From Gammaproteobacteria bacterium (lineage in GTDB: Bacteria; Pseudomonadota; Gammaproteobacteria; Pseudomonadales; Azotimanducaceae), in contig VXLL01000003.1 of the NCBI GenBank assembly GCA_009841615.1, positions 36,154-100,153 of the forward strand: a stretch of 64,000 bases of DNA, written 5' to 3'. The position numbers and the translations under genes were made by a program. The notes under the pieces are model-generated. The model saw only the letters and a program-made list of their open reading frames with translations, was not told the origin of the DNA and did no database searches. Below, piece after piece: positions 45,978-54,504 of the stretch (position 1 is its first letter; each line of letters opens with the position of its first letter).

Positions 45978-46832
45978 ATGTCGCAAAATAGAAAGTCGAT
46001 AACTCACTTTACATTAGCAATCGATCTCGCCGGTTTGTGTTTGAGTATAGGGGTCGTTTGCCTTATTTACCTGCTTTGGATTAACCCAGAAGCTCAAGAA
46101 ATCCTAAGAGTTGCAGAAGCCGAGGGTACCGTACCACCGCGAACCTTTTACATTTTGGTCAAAGACTGGGAACAAGCCAGTTGCGTTGTACTGACTTTGT
46201 GGTGTCTATGGTTGTGGTTTTTTCGCTACCGCATCTTTCAGAGCGATAGCTACCTACTCGACCTAGACATCTTGCATCTAGATCGCATGCAACAATTGGA
46301 TGAAGAGAGTCCTGAGAACACACTGAACTTTGTAGAGAGGAGGGTTGCCCAGTTAAAGGATGCCCTCACGGATTCTCAGCTTGTGAACTCGCTAGACCTT
46401 GCCGTTCGTAGGATTCGTTTGAACAGAAACTTTCAAGAGGCTAATGACGTTGCAATGGAAGTTTGTGATCTACATTTGGAACTGTTAAACTCGAAGCTCG
46501 CTATTTCAAAGTATATTTTGTGGGCTATTCCATCAATCGGATTTTTGGGTACGGTGCGAGGTATCGGCGTCGCTCTTAGTCTCGCAAACGAAGCTCTTGA
46601 GGAAGGAAAGATCACCGGTGTGGCAGCAAGTCTAGGGGTCGCGTTTAATTCAACCTGGGTTGCATTGGCACTCAGTTTGTTCCTCATGTTCATATCCAAC
46701 TCTTTGCACGGTCGCGAAGAACGACTCGTTGCACAGTTTAAGAACTATGTATCGTCGACCTTTATACCGGTGTTAAGTGTTCGAATGAACTCGTCTGATC
46801 CACTTGAAAGTATTTCTGTTGAGAAACAGTGA
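45978..46832 (+). CDS. MotA/TolQ/ExbB-like proton channel protein
   Basis: 284 residues. Three hydrophobic regions: about 11-35, about 66-85 and the paired helices at about 174-240. The last contains the family core IPSIGFLGTVRGIGVALSLA, then ITGVAASLGVAFNSTWVALALSLFLMF with the conserved Thr of TolQ/ExbB/MotA. A ~90-residue cytoplasmic helical loop (about 88-172) separates TM2 from TM3, as in this family. Expected to form the pentameric stator part of a proton-driven motor. Its B-type partners are most likely the two following proteins; it overlaps the first by 4 bases. Confidence 0.87.
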   Translation: MSQNRKSITHFTLAIDLAGLCLSIGVVCLIYLLWINPEAQEILRVAEAEGTVPPRTFYILVKDWEQASCVVLTLWCLWLWFFRYRIFQSDSYLLDLDILHLDRMQQLDEESPENTLNFVERRVAQLKDALTDSQLVNSLDLAVRRIRLNRNFQEANDVAMEVCDLHLELLNSKLAISKYILWAIPSIGFLGTVRGIGVALSLANEALEEGKITGVAASLGVAFNSTWVALALSLFLMFISNSLHGREERLVAQFKNYVSSTFIPVLSVRMNSSDPLESISVEKQ

Positions 46833-47965
46833 GCGGAAATAAGGTAAGCCGGGACGACACTATAGGATTTGGACTATCGTTCCTTGATGTATTGAGTTGT
46901 GGGCTTGGTGCTTCAATCCTACTGCTGTTGTTACTCAAACATGGAGTGGCAGAAGTAGCTTCAGACTCAACGCAGGATGTTGCGTCAAGACATGCTAGAG
47001 TTCAACAACAACTGGATGATCGACTCGCAGAGAAAGCAGCTTTAGAGGCAGAGTTGCTGGTATCTCAGAGTCAATTGCGCGAGGCAGTTGAAGAACGAGA
47101 AGCACTAACAGAACAACAGAAAAAAAGCCAGCAAGAACTGTTGGAACAACTCAGCGCATTGAGTCAGGCTCGTTCGGACTTAGAGACTGCCAAAGAAACT
47201 GTGACCGACTTACAAGCGCAGCGCGAAGCTCAAAGAGCTGTCACAGAGGAAGCCGAATCGGTGGCAGGTCAGACGGGCCAACTAGGAGGCATCCACGTTC
47301 GATCTGACGGCGTTGTCATTCTGTTAGATCGCTCGGCAAGCATGCTCGATCATTCCTTGGTTGAGATCGTGCGGCTGCGCGCCGCCCACCCCCACTATCG
47401 AAATACTGCACCGAAGTGGGTGACTGCCCGTAATACTGTGGGTTGGGCTTTTAAACACGTCGATCTTGGCAACTCGTTTCAAGTACTGACATTCAGCGAT
47501 TCAGTGACCGACGTGTCCGGTAAAGAGATTACGCCCGGCGCGACAATAAAGTGGCTGACTCGAGGAGATCCCGGTAATACCTTTCGGGAGATTCAACAGT
47601 CGATACTGAAGACTGAAGCAGATGGACCGACAAATTTGGAAGCAGCCTTTGAAGTAATTTCAACCTTAGACCCCAAACCCAAACAAGTGATTTTGATTAC
47701 AGACGGATTACCGACGGTACCGGGTACCGCGCGACTTCGTTCGATTCGTGGATGTTCCTCGCCAGCACGCCTGTCTCCTGTGTGTCGGGCACGGATTTTC
47801 GATCGCGCCGTCAAATTATTTGAACGGGAATTTCCGAAGACTGAAATTAGCACCATCCTGCTACCACTTGAAGGCGATGCTGGAGCGATGCGTAAATATT
47901 GGACATTCGCGTCAGACTCGGGCGGTCGAGTGTTAACGCCCGCCCCGAATTGGCCGCCGATCTAG
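46829..47965 (+). CDS. ExbD/MotB-like anchor + coiled coil + von Willebrand A domain protein
   Basis: 378 residues, GTG start overlapping the channel gene (GTGA). A short cytoplasmic N-terminus leads to one membrane helix starting LSFLDVLSCGLGA with Asp20 at its beginning, the position of the proton-binding Asp of ExbD/MotB. A long coiled coil (about 50-145) follows, then a vWA domain with an intact metal-ion site: DRSAS (Asp167, Ser169, Ser171), Thr in DGPTNLEAAF, Asp in LITDGLP. Two or more cysteines lie in an insert after the MIDAS (IRGCSSPARLSPVCRARIF). I infer a stator B-subunit with a ligand-binding head. Confidence 0.85.
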   Translation: MSGNKVSRDDTIGFGLSFLDVLSCGLGASILLLLLLKHGVAEVASDSTQDVASRHARVQQQLDDRLAEKAALEAELLVSQSQLREAVEEREALTEQQKKSQQELLEQLSALSQARSDLETAKETVTDLQAQREAQRAVTEEAESVAGQTGQLGGIHVRSDGVVILLDRSASMLDHSLVEIVRLRAAHPHYRNTAPKWVTARNTVGWAFKHVDLGNSFQVLTFSDSVTDVSGKEITPGATIKWLTRGDPGNTFREIQQSILKTEADGPTNLEAAFEVISTLDPKPKQVILITDGLPTVPGTARLRSIRGCSSPARLSPVCRARIFDRAVKLFEREFPKTEISTILLPLEGDAGAMRKYWTFASDSGGRVLTPAPNWPPI

Positions 47966-47980
47966 TCGAGCGACAACTCC

Positions 47981-49003
47981 GTGTCTACTTCTCGCGCTGG
48001 TCCAACTTCTCTAAGCTTTTTAGACGTCATCGCCTGTGCGTTTGGTGCTATTGTGTTGTTAATACTGATCCTACCAATAGGTGAAGAGGCGAAAGAGGAA
48101 CCTGAGAGCGTAGATTTTGGTGCGACAGGAAGACTCTATGTTGCGATTGACATAGTGGATGAAGAAATTAAAGCCTTGGCACAGGAACTTCAGACCAATG
48201 AAGATCTTCTCACGAGTATTGAATCAGAAGCTATATCTATAGAAGATACTACCAAACAAGCTACGCAGGCGGTTCAACAAACCATTACACAACTCGATAC
48301 CGTTCATGCACAGCAGAGTGCCTTAGCTGCAACTGCTGCGATTCTGTCTGAACCTGCACCGCAAACTCCCGAATCTCAGGAAGTTGAGTCTGAACTTTCT
48401 GGCATTCCAGTGGACTCCGAATACTTGGTTTTCGTCGTCGACACCTCAGGTAGTATGCAGGGAATTTGGGATCACGTGATTAAAGAAATGGAACGATTTT
48501 GGTTGTTGTATCCGGATATAAAAGGCTTTCAAATCATGAACGACAACGGTCATTACCTTTCGCGAATTGGAAGTGGTCGGTGGATTCCCGACAACAAGCT
48601 CGCTCGAAAAGCCGCTCTGCACAAAATGAAGTCTTGGTATAGTTTTTCTAACAGTAGCCCAGCAGAAGGCATAGTTGAAGCGATTGGAGATCTGTATCGT
48701 GACGATATAAAAATGGCGATTGTCGTGGTGGGAGACGAATACTCGGGTGGCTCATTTACAACATTGTTGGATGAAATCGATAGAAAGGTGCGATCGCGAT
48801 CGGTCAAGGCGGAAAGTTTGCGGATTCATGCCCTTGGTTTCTGGAATATGGTGGGTGGATCGGGGAACAGATTTGGTATGCTAATGCGCGCGTTGACCGC
48901 ACGCTACGACGGTGCTTTTGTCGCTATAGAATCCAATCCGATGTTTTCGGTTCCGTCTCCACTGCCATCGATCATACCGTCAATCAATATACCCTGGCCC
49001 TAG
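47981..49003 (+). CDS. Second ExbD/MotB-like anchor + von Willebrand A domain protein
   Basis: 340 residues, GTG start. The same membrane signature as its neighbour: LSFLDVIACAFGA with Asp15. A shorter helical linker (about 55-125) with a Pro/Glu-rich stretch leads to a vWA domain: DTSGS (Asp154, Ser156, Ser158), NSSPAEGI in place of the Thr loop, VVVGDEYSG. The C-terminus is proline-rich (VPSPLPSIIPSINIPWP). Diverged paralog of the 46829 product. Last gene of the cluster; a 299-base gap follows. Confidence 0.85.
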   Translation: MSTSRAGPTSLSFLDVIACAFGAIVLLILILPIGEEAKEEPESVDFGATGRLYVAIDIVDEEIKALAQELQTNEDLLTSIESEAISIEDTTKQATQAVQQTITQLDTVHAQQSALAATAAILSEPAPQTPESQEVESELSGIPVDSEYLVFVVDTSGSMQGIWDHVIKEMERFWLLYPDIKGFQIMNDNGHYLSRIGSGRWIPDNKLARKAALHKMKSWYSFSNSSPAEGIVEAIGDLYRDDIKMAIVVVGDEYSGGSFTTLLDEIDRKVRSRSVKAESLRIHALGFWNMVGGSGNRFGMLMRALTARYDGAFVAIESNPMFSVPSPLPSIIPSINIPWP

Positions 49004-49302
49004 GAAATCGTGTCAGGATGGATATAGAGAGACTTCACGGATTTTCCCGATCATATGTTTTTCACCGCGATCCTGACGTTAATTGACATTAATAGCTACA
49101 TCAGAGCAGTGTTTCGCTCCATCAGCGACTAAGGTTGCAAACTACTAACTCACGTAGTTTCGAACGATATGTCAGGTTTGCTGAAACAAGCACTAGCAGT
49201 TTTTGAAACTATTATCATTTACAAGTTAAAAGACACCAGAATGTCTAATAGACCGCTAGAGTGATGGGTGCTTTTTGTTCCTACCGCAATCGGATTAGTT
49301 AA
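49004..49302. other. Intergenic region after the cluster
   Basis: 299 bases, no gene seen. A perfect 8-bp inverted repeat GTCAGGAT (49012-49019) / ATCCTGAC (49070-49077) encloses 50 bases directly after the last cluster gene. A smaller TTAAT/ATTAA repeat follows it. These could form an RNA structure at the 3' end of the cluster transcript. Confidence 0.4.
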
Positions 49303-50352
49303 TTGACCACGTACTTCATCAGAAGATTTTTACTAATTGTCCCCACGTTTTTGGGGGTCACTCTACTGGTTTTCCTATTGACGCGCGTTGTGCCCGGTGG
49401 TCCGCTGGAACGCCTTTTGCTTGAAGCTTCCATGGCGGGGGCTGAAGGATCTGCAAGTCAAACCACGGACTTTGGGAGTCACGGTCGAGGTCCTCTATCG
49501 GAAGAACAAATACAAGAATATTCCGAGTACTTTGGTTTTGACAAAAATCCATTCCATGCTTACGTGCTCTGGTTAGGCAAACTACTTGTATTTGACCTCG
49601 GGATTTCTACGAAATACGACGAGCCAGTGTGGAAAGAAATTCGATCGCGCTTGCCTGTATCGATTTTCTATGGCGTTGCAACTTTGATTCTCACTTACGG
49701 AGTCTGTATTCCACTTGGCATTGTCAAAGCAATCAAGCACAAAACTGTGTTTGATAATGTCAGTTCAATTTTGGTATTTACCGGGTACGCTATTCCCAGT
49801 TACGTAGTGGCAATCGCTTTGTTGACTACGTTTGCCGCCGGTCTCGACTGGTTCCCGTTACGCGGCTTTGTGAGTAGCCATTTTCACACTCTGTCGTTCT
49901 TCGGCAAAGTGTTAGACATATTTCACCATGCTGTACTACCGTTGATCGCTTACGTAGCAGGAAGCTTTGCTTTCATGACGATGCTTATGAAGAACTCTTT
50001 GATGGATAATCTCGCCGCCGACTACGTTCGTACCGCTGTAGCGAAAGGGCTACATTTCAGATCAGCAGTATTCAATCACGCGTTGCGAAATAGTCTCATT
50101 CCGATCGCGACTTCTTTTGGGAATAACCTCTCGCTCATTATTGCCGGTTCATTTTTAATCGAATTCATTTTCAATATTAACGGCTTTGGTTTATTGGGCT
50201 TTAATTCGCTTGTCAATCGAGACTACCCTGTAGTAATGGGAATTGTTGTGATTTCATCGCTCTTATTTATGATAGGCAACATTCTCTCCGATATCTGTGT
50301 GGCGATTGTCGACCCTAGGGTCAAATTTGGTGCAGACGGTTCAAATCAGTAA
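49303..50352 (+). CDS. ABC transporter permease, YejB type
   Basis: 349 residues, about six membrane helices. The N-terminus TTYFIRRFLLIVPTFLGVTLLVFLLTRVVPGGPLERLL is the DppB/OppB/YejB entry helix; the transport core includes DYVRTAVAKGLHFRSAVFNHALRNSLIPI. The internal GSASQTTDFGSHGRGPLSEEQIQEYSEYFGFDKNP region is characteristic of YejB-type permeases of peptide/microcin C uptake systems. TTG start at 49303 fits the family N-terminus and no ATG is near. Followed by the YejE-type gene. Confidence 0.92.
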   Translation: MTTYFIRRFLLIVPTFLGVTLLVFLLTRVVPGGPLERLLLEASMAGAEGSASQTTDFGSHGRGPLSEEQIQEYSEYFGFDKNPFHAYVLWLGKLLVFDLGISTKYDEPVWKEIRSRLPVSIFYGVATLILTYGVCIPLGIVKAIKHKTVFDNVSSILVFTGYAIPSYVVAIALLTTFAAGLDWFPLRGFVSSHFHTLSFFGKVLDIFHHAVLPLIAYVAGSFAFMTMLMKNSLMDNLAADYVRTAVAKGLHFRSAVFNHALRNSLIPIATSFGNNLSLIIAGSFLIEFIFNINGFGLLGFNSLVNRDYPVVMGIVVISSLLFMIGNILSDICVAIVDPRVKFGADGSNQ

Positions 50353-50353
50353 C

Positions 50354-51400
50354 GTGTTCAAACTTTCGCTTGACCCTCAAACGGTAAAACAGTGGAAGCG
50401 GTTTCGCTCGATTAAACGAGGATACTATTCGGCAGTCATCCTAGTCTCTTTACTTCTGTTGAGTTGTTTCGCAGAACTGTTAGTGAACAGTCGAGCAATT
50501 ATCGTTTCTTACGAAGGAAAGTGGTATTTCCCAACGTACGCGTGGTTCATTTCAGGCGACACATTTGGTTTGGATTACGATTGGGAAACTAATTACCGAG
50601 AACTCCGACAGCACTTTAAGGAACAGAAAGAAGGCAATTGGGTATTGATGCCATTAGTGCCTTACAATCCTTTTGAGACTGAAGGAACAACGGTTGGAGC
50701 TACACCACCCTCCTGGGAAACAAAACATTTTCTTGGAACCGATGGAGTGGGTAGGGACATATTGGCTCGCTTAGTGTATGGTTTTCGAATTGCTATGGGC
50801 TTTTCACTGGTTCTTCTCGTGTTTTCCTATGTTGCAGGTATTGCGATCGGTTGCGCCATGGGGTATTGGGGTGGTGCGTTCGACCTTGTCTTTCAACGGC
50901 TTATCGAAATCTGGAACACGATCCCGTTTTTGTACGTTATCATGATTGTTGCCAGCATCGTGGAGACCAACTTTTGGATATTAGTGTTTGTGATGGTCCT
51001 ATTCGGTTGGACCGCTATGACTTGGAATATGCGGACTTCTACGTATAAAGAGAAAGCGCGCGAATACGTCAATGCCGCCCGAGCTTTAGGATCTGGTAAT
51101 GCTCGGGTCATTGGTGTCCATATTCTTCCAAATACAATCTCAGTTATTGTTACTTTTATTCCGTTTTCGATCGCTGGTGGAATAACTGCGTTAACGGCGT
51201 TAGACTATTTGGGGTTTGGACTTCGACCGCCTACACCTAGCTGGGGCGCACAATTACGCGAAGGAACTCAGAGCTTTGACCATCCATGGATTGTATGGTC
51301 TGTGGCAACTGCGATCATCTTAATTTTGCTGATGGTTACGTTTATTGGAGAAGCGATTAGGGAAGCATTTGATCCCAAGAAATTTACTTACTACGAATGA
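50354..51400 (+). CDS. ABC transporter permease, YejE type
   Basis: 348 residues from GTG 50354, one base after the YejB-type stop. This start reproduces the family N-terminus (QWKRFRSIKRGYYSAVILVSLLLLS). The periplasmic loop has YEGKWYFPTY; the LGTDGVGRDILARLVYGFRIAM and REYVNAARALGSGNARVIGVHILPNTISVIV motifs contact the ATPase. In-frame starts further upstream (50297) would overlap yejB-type coding sequence and lack homology. Confidence 0.92.
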   Translation: MFKLSLDPQTVKQWKRFRSIKRGYYSAVILVSLLLLSCFAELLVNSRAIIVSYEGKWYFPTYAWFISGDTFGLDYDWETNYRELRQHFKEQKEGNWVLMPLVPYNPFETEGTTVGATPPSWETKHFLGTDGVGRDILARLVYGFRIAMGFSLVLLVFSYVAGIAIGCAMGYWGGAFDLVFQRLIEIWNTIPFLYVIMIVASIVETNFWILVFVMVLFGWTAMTWNMRTSTYKEKAREYVNAARALGSGNARVIGVHILPNTISVIVTFIPFSIAGGITALTALDYLGFGLRPPTPSWGAQLREGTQSFDHPWIVWSVATAIILILLMVTFIGEAIREAFDPKKFTYYE

Positions 51401-51410
51401 GGACTGCTGT

Positions 51411-53357
51411 ATGAAGCGAGTTAATCTGTTGATAAAAATTTACTGTGTTTTTTTTCTCGTTTGGTCGTTGGCTGCCCAAGATGAAGCAAATACCGAAGTT
51501 GAAGCTGAAGCTGCTGACGATACTTGGTACGAGATTGCACCAGAAGATTTGCTACCTGACGAGTTACCGGAAGATCTTTATTGGGAAACAAACAACGAAG
51601 ATCCCGAGTATGCATCGCCAGATGCCGTTCAAGGGGGGACATTTCATATGTGGATGCGTTCCTTTCCAGACACGCTGCGACCGGTAGGACCAAATTCAAA
51701 CGGATCTTTTGCTAGCGTACTGCGACCGCTTCAGATGGGTCCGGTAGCACTTCACGCAAACACTCGACAACCGATCCCAATGATAGCCACCCACTGGGCA
51801 CTTGGTGACGATGGTCGATCTTTTTACTTTCGTATACATCCTGACGCAAGGTGGTCTGATGGAGAACGGGTTACCGCGGATGACTTTGTTTTTACCTTGC
51901 GTTTCATGCGCTCAAAAAAGATTCTTGATCCATGGTACAACAACTACTACACTGAGCGGGTTACCGACGTAAAAAAGTACGACGAGCTGACCTATGGTGT
52001 GCGCGCTGCTGATGCTAAACCGTATATCGAGATGCTTAATGCTACTTCCATCAGACCTTATCCAGAACATTTTCACGAACTTTCAGATGATTGGGTAAGG
52101 GAGTTCAGTTGGAAAGCAGAACCGACTACTGGAGCGTACCATGTCTCCGTTGTGGAGAAGGGGAAGTATGTAGAGTTAGCACGCACCGAAAATTGGTGGG
52201 CGAACGAGTTACAGTATTTAAGAAATCGATTTAATCCAGAGAAAATCCGAATCACGGTGCTAGGGGACATGAATACAGCATGGTTACACTTCTTAGCTGG
52301 TGAACTTGACTCTTTTGGGCTGACGATCCCTGAGTTTTGGCACGATAAGACAGACGATGAAGCATTCAAAAAAGGTTATATAGCAAAGTATTGGTATTAT
52401 CACAGGTTACCGGTCCCCGCCGCGGGATTGTCTATCAACACTGCAATGCCCTTGCTGGATGACAAGAATATTCGTTATGGTCTTGCCCACTCAATGAATA
52501 TTCAATGGGTTATCGATACTGAATTACGCGGCGACTACGAACGATTGCCAACTTTCCAACTCGGTTTCGGCGCGTATGACAACACGTCGATTAAACCTCG
52601 ACAGTTTGATCACAAGAAAGCCAAAGAATACTTTGAAAAAGCAGGCTTTGTAGACAGAGATCGCTATGGTATTCGAGTTAAGAAAAACAAAAGGGGTAGA
52701 GTAGTTGCCAGACTCTCTTTTTCGATCACATATGGACGCCAAGTGGACACCGATCAATTAGTACTTTTGAAGGAAGAGGCGAAAAAGGCAGGTGTTGAGC
52801 TGAAGCTAGACTTGATGGATTGGACTGCTTCTTTTGCAAAGATGCAAGAGAAAAAGCATCAAATAGCGTGGCTCACATGGAATTCTTCAGGCCTTTCGCC
52901 ACGATATTGGGAGTTCTTTCATTCAGTGAATGCGAACAAAACAGATAACAATAACGTGACAAACACGAGCATCCCAGAGATGGATCCTTTGATCATGAAA
53001 TTTCGAGCCTCGACGAACTTGGAAGAACGAATTAACTTGGCTCACACGTTGGAGCAAATGGTTCATGATCATGGCGCGATAATCCCAACTTATCAAGTCC
53101 CTTATACGCGACAAGCAATGTGGCGTTGGATAGAACTACCGGATCGGCTTGGGACAGAAACGTCTGGGAGTTTGGCTAATCCCTTCGCTTCCTCGCAGGG
53201 TTATTCAAGTGGTGGTTTGTTCTGGATCAATGAAGATAAGAAAAAAGAAATATTAGCAATGAAAGCAAAAGGCGAGGCGATGGAACCACTCACGATTATC
53301 GATCGGACGTATCGTATCGAGCCAGACGAAAGTAAAGACGTACAAGAAGGTCAATGA
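51411..53357 (+). CDS. Extracellular solute-binding protein family 5 (YejA-like)
   Basis: 648 residues from ATG 51411. Signal peptide (VNLLIKIYCVFFLVWSLAAQ), then an acidic stretch and the SBP_bac_5 fold: QGGTFHMWMRSFPDTLRPVGPNSNG, DDGRSFYFRIHPDARWSDGERVTADDFVFTLRFM, ARTENWWANELQYLRNRFNPEKI. Long members like this are YejA-type and bind peptides. It follows the two permeases directly (order B-E-A, unlike yejABEF), and no ATPase gene follows. Confidence 0.92.
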   Translation: MKRVNLLIKIYCVFFLVWSLAAQDEANTEVEAEAADDTWYEIAPEDLLPDELPEDLYWETNNEDPEYASPDAVQGGTFHMWMRSFPDTLRPVGPNSNGSFASVLRPLQMGPVALHANTRQPIPMIATHWALGDDGRSFYFRIHPDARWSDGERVTADDFVFTLRFMRSKKILDPWYNNYYTERVTDVKKYDELTYGVRAADAKPYIEMLNATSIRPYPEHFHELSDDWVREFSWKAEPTTGAYHVSVVEKGKYVELARTENWWANELQYLRNRFNPEKIRITVLGDMNTAWLHFLAGELDSFGLTIPEFWHDKTDDEAFKKGYIAKYWYYHRLPVPAAGLSINTAMPLLDDKNIRYGLAHSMNIQWVIDTELRGDYERLPTFQLGFGAYDNTSIKPRQFDHKKAKEYFEKAGFVDRDRYGIRVKKNKRGRVVARLSFSITYGRQVDTDQLVLLKEEAKKAGVELKLDLMDWTASFAKMQEKKHQIAWLTWNSSGLSPRYWEFFHSVNANKTDNNNVTNTSIPEMDPLIMKFRASTNLEERINLAHTLEQMVHDHGAIIPTYQVPYTRQAMWRWIELPDRLGTETSGSLANPFASSQGYSSGGLFWINEDKKKEILAMKAKGEAMEPLTIIDRTYRIEPDESKDVQEGQ

Positions 53358-53598
53358 CTCACACTATGTTGGTAAGCGAGGTTGATTCTTCAGTCTCCAA
53401 CCCAAGGTGTCGGTAGTTGTTCAAATTTTCAGTTTGAATTCTATACGATGGTTGGACATTCAATAGATTGAAAGTATTGCGTTTGTCCCTACATTACCGT
53501 TATTCAACCCCAACACGATTATGGGAGTATTTGAAACTTTTGCGTCGTTACGCTCAATCTAATTAGACATTTAGTATCAACGTTTCGGAGGAACATTA

Positions 53599-54504
53599 GT
53601 GCTTAACGCTGACCAATTGACTCGCACTTATGACACTGTCGTAGCAGCGCAGGACGTTTCGTTTGAAATATCGCCTGGTGAAATCGTTGGCCTGTTAGGA
53701 CATAACGGAGCCGGGAAGACCACGGTCATGAAATTACTTACCGGATTTATCGAACCGAATTCGGGAAACGCTTTTGTCGATGGGATTAACGTCCAAGAGT
53801 CGCCTGTCGCCGCACGAGCAAATTTGGGATATTTGCCGGAAAGTCGCCCGTTGTATAAAGAGCTCAGCGTGGTCGACTACCTTTGGTTTTCTGCGACGGT
53901 ACGTGGTATTCCGAAGCGTGAGCGACGTGACCGAGTTGAACGTGCCGTAAGAGATACCGATCTCTCAGATCGTGCCTTAGACGACATCGGTACACTTTCT
54001 CGCGGTCTGCAGCAACGAGTGGGTGTCGCACAAGCTATTCTGCACCAGCCTAAAGCATTGATTTTGGATGAACCTACCAACGGCTTAGACCCATCACAGA
54101 CACAGCATATGCGAGAGTTAATTCGAGACATGGCCAAGGAAGCAACCATAGTGTTGTCTACTCACATCATGCAGGAGGTTGAGGCTATCTGTAATCGAGT
54201 ACTCATAATGCGGGATGGAAAGATCGCAGTTGACGAGCTGTTGGCAGACTTAAAGGAAGGCAACCGTTGTTGGTTACGAAGCAGTTCGGAAGACGCCGAC
54301 GTACGCGCCGCGCTTGAATCTACTACATCGGTACAAAAGATCGATGGCCGATATCTACTATCCACGAAGAATGATGACACTAAGTGCGACATTCCCGCGA
54401 TTGTGCGCGAGCTAGTGGCAAAGGATATTCTCGTCAATTCCATTGAACCAGAAAAGAGAGACTTAGAAGCGCTGTTCCGTTCAGTGAGTGAGGGAGGAAT
54501 CTGA
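53599..54504 (+). CDS. ABC transporter ATP-binding protein (GldA-like)
   Basis: 301 residues, GTG start with GGAGGA upstream. Walker A GHNGAGKTT (34-42), signature LSRGLQQRVGVAQA, Walker B LILDEPTNGLDPSQ, H-loop STHIM. The C-terminal ~80 residues are the DrrA/GldA-type extension. It overlaps by one base the permease-GldG gene (TGATG). Such exporters are common outside gliding bacteria, with unknown substrate. Confidence 0.92.
   Translation: MLNADQLTRTYDTVVAAQDVSFEISPGEIVGLLGHNGAGKTTVMKLLTGFIEPNSGNAFVDGINVQESPVAARANLGYLPESRPLYKELSVVDYLWFSATVRGIPKRERRDRVERAVRDTDLSDRALDDIGTLSRGLQQRVGVAQAILHQPKALILDEPTNGLDPSQTQHMRELIRDMAKEATIVLSTHIMQEVEAICNRVLIMRDGKIAVDELLADLKEGNRCWLRSSSEDADVRAALESTTSVQKIDGRYLLSTKNDDTKCDIPAIVRELVAKDILVNSIEPEKRDLEALFRSVSEGGI

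Noticed and set aside
37653..49003. Zorya-type anti-phage system
   Set aside because: The channel protein is short and lacks the long ZorA tail, there is no OmpA-type ZorB, and no ZorC/ZorD helicase-nuclease genes are present.
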